Of a stretch of DNA of 5,558 nucleotides, positions 1 to 3,935 are shown piece after piece; positions within the stretch are counted from its first letter, which is position 1; the number at the start of each line of letters is the position of its first letter. Location: contig JAEDJV010000155.1 in the NCBI GenBank assembly GCA_016296165.1, positions 1 to 5,558 on the forward strand. The letters run 5' to 3'. This DNA comes from Oscillospiraceae bacterium (lineage in GTDB: Bacteria > Bacillota > Clostridia > Oscillospirales > Ruminococcaceae). The translations under genes were made by a program, and so were the position numbers. The notes beneath the pieces are model-generated. The model had not been told where the DNA came from and ran no database searches. It saw nothing but the letters and a program-made list of their open reading frames with translations.

Positions 1-2
1 CT

Positions 3-92
3 GAAGAGGAAAGATTAGAACGGGAGAAAAATCTTCAGATTATCAGAGGATATCGTCCGATAGAATATGCTTACAAAACCGCTTGCAGATAA
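3..92 (+). pseudogene. C-terminal end of an upstream open frame, possibly the frame-shifted body of the Rpn gene
   Basis: This frame is open from the left edge and stops at TAA 90-92. It encodes 29 residues, acidic and basic at first (EEERLEREKN) and ending in IEYAYKTACR. It overlaps the next open frame by 26 bases. I do not recognise it on its own. Its end becomes meaningful if one A is removed from the A4 run at 75-78: the reading then continues as AYKPLADKTRKLKE, which looks like the junction expected in an Rpn-family protein. It may therefore be the upstream part of the same gene, or simply the end of an unrelated gene. With only 29 residues visible, confidence is low. Confidence 0.3.
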
Positions 93-118
93 AACAAGGA
101 AACTTAAAGAAACACCGG

Positions 119-124
119 AAGGAG
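119..124 (+). promoter_or_regulatory. Internal Shine-Dalgarno-like site (AAGGAG) in the Rpn remnant
   Basis: AAGGAG is spaced 8 bases from the in-frame ATG at 133. It is the only good ribosome-binding match in this open frame and is the reason an internal 57-residue product is proposed. It lies in codons for Glu-Gly, so chance is a real alternative. Confidence 0.35.
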
Positions 125-132
125 TTGATACT

Positions 133-306
133 ATGTGCAAAGCTATTGAAGAAAACAACAAGAGAATACTGAAAAATAAGCAAATCGAAATTGCATTAAA
201 TCTTATTCAAATGGGATTAGGTACTTACAGTGACATTGCCAAAGCTACCAGTCTTTCTTTAGAGGAAGTTGAAAAGCTTGCTGAAACTAAGAATCATACA
301 GCTTAA
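133..306 (+). CDS. Possible intragenic small protein from an internal start in the Rpn tail
   Basis: ATG 133 is in frame with the Rpn remnant (its Met23) and has AAGGAG at 119-124 with 8 bases between, a better start signal than any other in this frame. Use of it would give a 57-residue protein, MCKAIEENNK onward, containing only the lysine-rich linker and the MGLGTYSDIAKATSLSLEEVEKLAE tail. In E. coli Rpn genes, in-frame internal starts are known to make small C-terminal proteins that inhibit the full nuclease. Whether that applies here is inference. The ribosome-binding-like sequence also encodes the conserved Pro-Glu-Gly, so it could be a by-product of coding. Confidence 0.3.
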   Translation: MCKAIEENNKRILKNKQIEIALNLIQMGLGTYSDIAKATSLSLEEVEKLAETKNHTA

Positions 307-412
307 TTATATTCCACGATACGTAAAATATTATTAAGCATATATGCATTGAAGTTAAGTATCAGGAGATGAAGGATAAAATTGGTTAACAAGTAATCTC
401 TCTGTCAAAGGT

Positions 413-440
413 GTCATTACTAATGACGGTGGCAGCTACC
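413..440. repeat. Two abutting odd-length palindromes upstream of the rhodanese gene
   Basis: GTCATTA-C-TAATGAC (413-427) is a perfect palindrome with 7-base arms around one base. It is followed without gap by GGTGGC-A-GCTACC (428-440), with 6-base arms and one G:T mismatch. The centres (420 and 434) are 14 bp apart. As DNA they could be a paired operator; as RNA the second could form a short GGTGG/CTACC stem with a CAG loop. They lie 82-109 bases before the rhodanese start, in a region with no gene and no clear promoter. No known regulator site is recognised. Confidence 0.4.
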
Positions 441-510
441 TGATAGTATTCTGTTTCTCCTTTGTGGAATGATTGTTTTCGGGATATTTCGAATTTTTTG
501 AAAAATAGAC

Positions 511-515
511 GGAGG
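511..515 (+). promoter_or_regulatory. Ribosome binding site GGAGG fixing the rhodanese start at GTG 522
   Basis: GGAGG ends 6 bases before GTG 522. The same frame is open further up to a TTG at 462, but that codon has no such site, and its extra 20 residues (WNDCFRDISN...) would bury the lipoprotein signal. The GTG start puts the signal peptide at the N-terminus, where it must be. Confidence 0.8.
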
Positions 516-521
516 GTTGCT

Positions 522-929
522 GTGAGAAAAGTATTTATGATTTTTATAATCATTCTTATTATGTTTACCGGATGTGAAAGAGAGGATTCTATGAAAAATA
601 CTGAGAAACAGCCGGACTTTCGGCAAATTTCAATGCAGGAAGGTCTGGAACTTATGGAAAATGATTCAGACTACATTATTCTGGATGTCAGAAGGACAGA
701 TGAGTTTGAAGAAGGACATATTCCGGGTGCGGTCAATATTCCAAATGAAACAATAGGAACAGAAGAGATTGAACAGTTGCCGGATAAGAATCAGACAATA
801 TACGTGTATTGCCGAAGCGGAAACAGAAGTAAGCAGGCTTCAAAAAAACTGGCGGAACTGGGTTATACAAACGTTGTCGAATTTGGAGGAATAATTGATT
901 ATTCCGGAGAAATTGAGAAGGGTACGTAA
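522..929 (+). CDS. Secreted lipoprotein with a single rhodanese domain
   Basis: The product of 135 residues (from GTG) begins with a short lipoprotein signal: RK, a hydrophobic run (VFMIFIIILIMF, residues 4-15), then TGC with the lipid-anchor cysteine at Cys18. The lipobox has Phe at -3 instead of the usual Leu, acceptable but not ideal. After a short polar linker comes one complete rhodanese domain (about 34-132). It has the LDVRRTDEFEEGHIPGAVNIP segment at 54-74, the active-site loop YCRSGNRS at 96-103 with catalytic Cys97, and the closing FGGIIDY at 121-127. Rhodaneses move sulfane sulfur to a thiol acceptor such as cyanide or a protein cysteine. On the outer face of the membrane the natural partner is unknown, though thiol or redox chemistry is likely. 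Single-domain lipoproteins of this type are common in clostridia. It stands alone, 215 bases after the Rpn remnant and 281 before the next gene. Fold and active site sure; substrate unknown. Confidence 0.9.
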   Translation: MRKVFMIFIIILIMFTGCEREDSMKNTEKQPDFRQISMQEGLELMENDSDYIILDVRRTDEFEEGHIPGAVNIPNETIGTEEIEQLPDKNQTIYVYCRSGNRSKQASKKLAELGYTNVVEFGGIIDYSGEIEKGT

Positions 930-1001
930 ATCGGAATTTGAGAAAGGAAATCTCAGGGATATTGCCGATCAAATTTGATTATTTTCTGAATTAAGAGTAT
1001 A

Positions 1002-1017
1002 TGCAGTTTTAACTGCA
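1002..1017 (+). terminator. Small hairpin after the rhodanese gene, weak terminator candidate
   Basis: TGCAGTT-TT-AACTGCA is a perfect inverted repeat; in RNA it would be a 6-bp stem with a TTTA loop. The following bases, CTTTACTTCTTCC, are pyrimidine-rich but not a clean T run, so termination would be weak. It lies 72 bases past the rhodanese stop and directly before the promoter-like sequence at 1019. A protein-binding dyad is the alternative. Confidence 0.3.
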
Positions 1018-1018
1018 C

Positions 1019-1047
1019 TTTACTTCTTCCCGCAAAAATCATATAAT
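1019..1047 (+). promoter_or_regulatory. Sigma-A-like promoter placed directly before a terminator
   Basis: TTTACT (1019-1024, 4 of 6 to consensus) and a perfect TATAAT (1042-1047) are separated by exactly 17 bases. Transcription would start near 1053-1055, which is where the stem of the strong terminator begins. No gene starts before that terminator. Either it is a chance match in AT-rich DNA or it makes a very short RNA. Confidence 0.35.
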
Positions 1048-1052
1048 ACAAA

Positions 1053-1091
1053 ACCGATCCTTACATTAATGCAGGGATCGGTCTTTTTTTT
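1053..1091 (+). terminator. Strong intrinsic terminator ahead of the GntR operon
   Basis: The stem ACCGATCC (1053-1060) pairs perfectly with GGATCGGT (1075-1082) across a 14-base loop that itself contains the palindrome CATTAATG, and is followed by C and eight T (1084-1091). This is a textbook rho-independent terminator on the + strand. It ends transcription from the rhodanese side and insulates the regulated promoter downstream. The opposite strand has only TTTTGT after the stem, so it is mostly one-directional. Confidence 0.9.
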
Positions 1092-1138
1092 ACCATTTAA
1101 CCTTAACAGCCAGCAGAATTATGTTTTCAAAAAAAGTG

Positions 1139-1167
1139 TTGACAAATGATTTTTTTATTGATATACT
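1139..1167 (+). promoter_or_regulatory. Strong sigma-A promoter of the GntR-ABC-hydrolase operon
   Basis: TTGACA (1139-1144) is a perfect -35 box. After 17 bases comes TATACT (1162-1167), 5 of 6 to the -10 consensus. Transcription should begin near 1173-1175, giving a leader of about 35-40 bases before the first gene. The -10 box forms the outer part of a long inverted repeat, so a repressor bound there would block polymerase. Such a near-consensus promoter needs repression if the operon is not to be on at all times. Confidence 0.9.
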
Positions 1168-1195
1168 GTATATATAAAGATATATACAGTATATC
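1160..1195. promoter_or_regulatory. Double-palindrome operator overlapping the -10 box and start site
   Basis: Sixteen-base arms (1160-1175 and 1180-1195) form a perfect inverted repeat around AAAG. Each arm also holds its own palindrome: ATATAC-T-GTATAT at 1161-1173 (centre 1167) and ATATAC-A-GTATAT at 1182-1194 (centre 1188). The two centres are 21 bp apart, two helical turns, so two dimers would sit on the same DNA face. GntR proteins bind short palindromes and YtrA-type ones usually control their own operon. The inference is autorepression by the product of the gene starting at 1211. In RNA the repeat could also form a long A-U stem just before the ribosome binding site. Confidence 0.85.
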
Positions 1196-1210
1196 GTTAA
1201 GGAGATTTTC

Positions 1211-1582
1211 ATGAAAATAATAATCAAAAACAAATCAGAGCTGCCTATATACGAACAGATTGAGCAGCAGATGAAAACACAGATACTTGAGGGTAAGATT
1301 GCTGAAAATGAACAGCTTCCTTCTGTTCGGCAGCTGGCAAAGGATCTTAAAATCAGTGTCATCACAACAACAAGAGCATACAATGATCTTGCAGAAGAGG
1401 GATTTATCGTTTCTGTGGCCGGCAAGGGATACTTTGCTGCAGCAAGAGACAATGAACTTATGCGTGAACGTATGCTTTACGAAATGGAAGACGGTCTTGA
1501 AAAAGCTGTTACAAATGGCCGTAATGCCGGACTTTCAGATGAAGAAATAGTAGACGCACTCAGAAAATTTATGGAGGAATAG
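1211..1582 (+). CDS. GntR-family transcriptional regulator, YtrA subfamily
   Basis: This 123-residue protein is the probable repressor of the operon. Residues 10-78 form a GntR winged helix: ELPIYEQIEQQMKTQI (10-25), a LPSVRQLAKDL segment (36-46) with the recognition part KISVITTTRAYNDL (47-60), and the wing EEGFIVSVAGKGYF (62-75). Only about 45 residues follow (80-123), forming short helices suited to dimer contact. That is too small for the ligand domains of FadR, HutC or MocR types and is the mark of the YtrA subfamily, which typically sits in front of ABC transporter genes. AAGGAG at 1199-1204, 6 bases before ATG 1211, supports the start. It lies just downstream of the double palindrome it likely binds, and its last codons hold the ribosome binding site of the ATPase gene. 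The inducer is unknown; for relatives it is often a cell-wall-active compound. Confidence 0.93.
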   Translation: MKIIIKNKSELPIYEQIEQQMKTQILEGKIAENEQLPSVRQLAKDLKISVITTTRAYNDLAEEGFIVSVAGKGYFAAARDNELMRERMLYEMEDGLEKAVTNGRNAGLSDEEIVDALRKFMEE

Positions 1583-1583
1583 C

Positions 1584-2453
1584 ATGGAGAACATTCTTGA
1601 AATCAGCGGACTCTGCAAAAGCTATAATGATTTTGCACTGAAAAATATAAGCTTTTCAATCCCCAAAGGATATATTATGGGATTTGTAGGACAGAACGGT
1701 TCGGGAAAGACAACAACAATCCGTTCGATACTTAATATGGCAAATATCGACAGCGGTAAAATAAGCGTTTTTGGCCTCGACAGTATAAAAGATTCAGTTG
1801 AAATCAAGGAACGTCTTGGCGTTGTTTTTGATCAGCTTTATTTTGCTGAACATCTGAATGTAAGACAGATTGAAAGCCAGATCAGTCCGTTTTACAGAGA
1901 GTGGAACAGTGAGCAGTTTTCAAAATACCTTAAAGAATTTGAACTTCCTGAAAATAAATCTGTAGGGGATTTCTCAAAAGGCATGAAGATGAAGTTTATG
2001 ATTGCAGTGGCTCTCTCCCACAATGCTGAACTCATCATTCTTGATGAACCTACCAGCGGACTTGACCCGGTTGCAAGAGATGAACTTCTTGATATTCTTG
2101 CTGAGTATATTACTGATGAAAACAGGGGAGTGCTTTTTTCAACTCATATTACAGCTGACGTTGAGCGCATAGCAGACTATATAACTGTTCTTCATAACGG
2201 CAGCGTCTGGTTTACCGGTGAAAAGGATGAACTTGCTGAAAAATATGCTGTTATTAAAGGTGATGAAAATGATATTCCTGAAAAGATAAAGGATAAGTTA
2301 ATTGGTTTCCATGCATATAAAAACGGATTTGATGCATTGATTGAAACTGATGTTTTAAGTTGTCTTCCTGATAGTATTGAAGCTGAAAAAGCAAGCATTG
2401 ATGAGATACTTGTTTACATAGCAAAGGAGGCTAAATATGCGGGAAATTCTTAA
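1584..2453 (+). CDS. ABC transporter ATP-binding protein (YtrB/BcrA-like, ABC-2 exporter type)
   Basis: The 289-residue cytoplasmic ATPase powers the membrane pair that follows. All motifs are present: Walker A GQNGSGKTT (36-44), Q-loop Gln84 in VVFDQ, signature FSKGM (130-134), Walker B LIILDEP (150-156, with Asp154 and Glu155), D-loop SGLD (158-161) and H-loop His188. The signature deviates from LSGGQ in a way normal for the BcrA/YtrB antibiotic-resistance group. The last 85 or so residues are a variable C-terminal domain (about 205-289), as in YtrB-like ATPases. Its start is one base after the repressor's stop, with GGAGG at 1573-1577 inside the repressor gene, and its end overlaps the first permease by 17 bases, so coupling is tight. 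Export of a drug or envelope-active compound is likely from family and context; the substrate cannot be read from the sequence. Confidence 0.95.
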   Translation: MENILEISGLCKSYNDFALKNISFSIPKGYIMGFVGQNGSGKTTTIRSILNMANIDSGKISVFGLDSIKDSVEIKERLGVVFDQLYFAEHLNVRQIESQISPFYREWNSEQFSKYLKEFELPENKSVGDFSKGMKMKFMIAVALSHNAELIILDEPTSGLDPVARDELLDILAEYITDENRGVLFSTHITADVERIADYITVLHNGSVWFTGEKDELAEKYAVIKGDENDIPEKIKDKLIGFHAYKNGFDALIETDVLSCLPDSIEAEKASIDEILVYIAKEAKYAGNS

Positions 2454-3138
2454 GCTCGTCCATATGGATTATATTTGTGCAAAACCGATTGGGCTCATTT
2501 TTTACATAATCGCGTCATTTATGTTTAGTATTTTAGCCTTGATGTTTGGTCCGATTGTGTCCTCTTTTGTTATATTTACTTCAATGAGCATGGTGTTTCC
2601 GATACAAGTACTGGAAACTAAAAATGATTTCGGAAAACTGTATGGGATACTTCCAGCAGACAGAAAAAATATAACTATTGCCAGATTCATATATTTTTTT
2701 GCATGTTTTTTTGTGTCTGAGATGATAAGTATTATTGTATCAGTTTTGAGTTTTTTTATTAAACTATACAGGATTTTTCCAGATACAACACAAGGCTTTA
2801 TGATGTTTGTGGAAGATAATTTTGAAAAGCCGAATTATCCTCTGTGTTTTGAAATATTAGCTATAGTATTTGCGGTGTTCTGTATCTTTTTTTTATACAT
2901 AGAAATGATGGGACAGATTTTCGGAAGGGAAAAAGAATTCAAAATAATAATGATAACACTTATGGTATTGTTTTTTTCAGGTCTTCTTTTCTTTAAACTG
3001 TCAGATAGTATTTTTTCACTGCCTGAAACAATACCTGGTGCATTACTTTTTATGATTGTACTTAATATTATAGTGTTTGGAGTATGTATAATTTTCAGTA
3101 AAGTAACTGCGAAAAAAATAATTGTTCGTGAATTGTAA
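2437..3138 (+). CDS. ABC-2 type permease, first subunit
   Basis: This 233-residue membrane protein has about six helices (roughly 18-36, 40-58, 84-108, 138-158, 168-187 and 199-221). It carries the hallmark of the ABC2_membrane_5 type of permease, a cytoplasmic loop KLYGILPADRKNITIARF (67-84) between helices 2 and 3. The N-terminal VHMDYI and C-terminal VREL also occur in similar form in the next gene, so the two subunits look like diverged copies forming a heterodimer channel. AAAGGAGG at 2423-2430, 6 bases before the ATG, fixes the start inside the ATPase gene. It is unusually rich in Phe, Ile and runs of T, normal for a small membrane subunit. Its partner is the ATPase just upstream. No substrate-specific residue can be named. 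Confidence 0.88.
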   Translation: MREILKLVHMDYICAKPIGLIFYIIASFMFSILALMFGPIVSSFVIFTSMSMVFPIQVLETKNDFGKLYGILPADRKNITIARFIYFFACFFVSEMISIIVSVLSFFIKLYRIFPDTTQGFMMFVEDNFEKPNYPLCFEILAIVFAVFCIFFLYIEMMGQIFGREKEFKIIMITLMVLFFSGLLFFKLSDSIFSLPETIPGALLFMIVLNIIVFGVCIIFSKVTAKKIIVREL

Positions 3139-3143
3139 GGAGG
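3138..3143 (+). promoter_or_regulatory. Ribosome binding site AGGAGG fixing the start of the second permease
   Basis: AGGAGG begins on the last base of the first permease's stop codon and ends 5 bases before ATG 3149. A longer reading from TTG 3122 would overlap the first permease and has no site of its own, so ATG 3149 is preferred. Confidence 0.85.
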
Positions 3144-3148
3144 AGACC

Positions 3149-3922
3149 ATGGAGAAAATCAGAAATATAATACACGCAGACCTTATCACAATGAAGGGCG
3201 GGGGAAAGGGATTTATACTCGCAAGTGTTTTTGCAGTGTATTTAATTGTATTTTTAGTTACTCCACTATACGGATGTCTTGGCATGGCGATACCCATGCT
3301 GATTATAACTTCTGCTTTATTTAAAAATGAAATGAAATATCATTCGCAAAGAATGTACTGTGTTTTTCCGGTAAAACGAACGGAACTTGTAAATACAAGA
3401 TTTATATTTAGTACACTGATATATCTGATATCAGGGATAATAACGTATATTGTAATGCTGATTTCATTCAGGGTAAAGCTGTATTCAGTATTAATGGGAA
3501 AGAATTTTGATATAATTAAGCATATTTCTGATTCTTCCGGTGGTATGCTTTCAGAAATAAGTTTGTTTAATCTTGTATTTTTTTCAGCATTTTCATTTGG
3601 ACTGGGTTTTCTTGGATCAATGATCAGATCCTATTTTAAGAATCCGGAATCAGCTGGTTCAACAATATCAATTCGAACACCGGATAAAAAAGAAATCAGA
3701 ATGGTATTGCTGGCTTTTGTGCTGATAATATTGGTAATTTTACTTGCAACCGGAGTTATACCGGCAGGAGCGATAATTACAGTTATTTCAGCTATATTTT
3801 TAAATCTGGTATCTGCAGCTGACGGAATAATTGCCGGCATAGTATTTTCAGCTGTTGGTTTGCTGATGTTTATCTATAAGTACATCTGCACAATACTTGA
3901 ATACGGAGACAGGGAACTTTGA
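3149..3922 (+). CDS. ABC-2 type permease, second subunit
   Basis: The 257-residue protein has about six or seven membrane helices (roughly 22-38, 42-58, 86-106, 138-158, 185-201, 203-221 and 227-246). It matches the first permease at key points: IHADLI near the N-terminus (8-13), the loop YCVFPVKRTELVNTRF (70-85) in the same place as the ILPADRKNITIARF loop, and a final DREL. It is therefore most likely a paralogue from an old duplication, and the two would form the heterodimeric membrane part with the ATPase. It has a longer central stretch (about 160-184, SYFKNPESAGSTISIRTPDKKE), polar and probably cytoplasmic, that the first subunit lacks. Its gene begins 10 bases after the first permease and ends 13 bases before the hydrolase, whose ribosome binding site overlaps its stop. 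Confidence 0.88.
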   Translation: MEKIRNIIHADLITMKGGGKGFILASVFAVYLIVFLVTPLYGCLGMAIPMLIITSALFKNEMKYHSQRMYCVFPVKRTELVNTRFIFSTLIYLISGIITYIVMLISFRVKLYSVLMGKNFDIIKHISDSSGGMLSEISLFNLVFFSAFSFGLGFLGSMIRSYFKNPESAGSTISIRTPDKKEIRMVLLAFVLIILVILLATGVIPAGAIITVISAIFLNLVSAADGIIAGIVFSAVGLLMFIYKYICTILEYGDREL

Positions 3923-3935
3923 GGAGGACGGATAC

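Larger units (their letters stand above)
67..306 (+). pseudogene. C-terminal remnant of an Rpn-family PD-(D/E)XK nuclease / putative transposase
   Basis: The encoded 79 residues match what I know of the C-terminal end of Rpn (recombination-promoting nuclease, transposase_31-like) proteins. A KPLADKTRKLKETPEG segment lies at residues 4-19, then VDTMCKAIEE (20-29), a lysine-rich linker, and the usual tail IALNLIQMGLGTYSDIAKATSLSLEEVEKLAE at about 42-73. Full Rpn proteins run to roughly 250-300 residues, and their catalytic PD-(D/E)XK core lies upstream of this part, so the piece cannot be a nuclease alone. The frame is closed by TAG at 61-63, and no ribosome binding site stands at a normal distance from ATG 67. 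I read it as the 3' end of a broken or frame-shifted gene. Family call fairly sure; pseudogene status less so, because the upstream part is outside the window. Confidence 0.7.

Noticed and set aside
338..347. Perfect palindrome GCATATATGC
   Set aside because: Ten bases of simple A/T-rich symmetry with no promoter or partner site nearby.
355..382. Possible rhodanese promoter, TTAAGT-16-TAAAAT
   Set aside because: The -35 matches only 3 of 6 and the leader would be over 130 bases; not better than chance in AT-rich DNA.
462..521. Upstream extension of the rhodanese frame to TTG 462
   Set aside because: No ribosome binding site at that codon; the extra 20 residues would hide the lipoprotein signal, whereas GTG 522 has GGAGG at the right distance.
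939..955. Inverted repeat TGAGA...TCTCA after the rhodanese stop
   Set aside because: Only five pairs, a 7-base loop and no T run; too weak for a terminator.
913..978. Short + frame reading LRRVRKSEFEKGNLRDIADQI after the rhodanese
   Set aside because: It looks protein-like, but has no ribosome binding site, is only about 21 codons and overlaps the rhodanese end; probably chance or a tiny relic.
1090..1452. A 120-codon open frame on the - strand covering the promoter, operator and repressor gene
   Set aside because: It is antisense to a well-recognised GntR gene, has no recognisable domain, and its 3' half translates the AT-rich operator.
3122..3148. Upstream extension of the second permease to TTG 3122
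   Set aside because: It overlaps the first permease and lacks its own binding site; ATG 3149 has AGGAGG with 5-base spacing.
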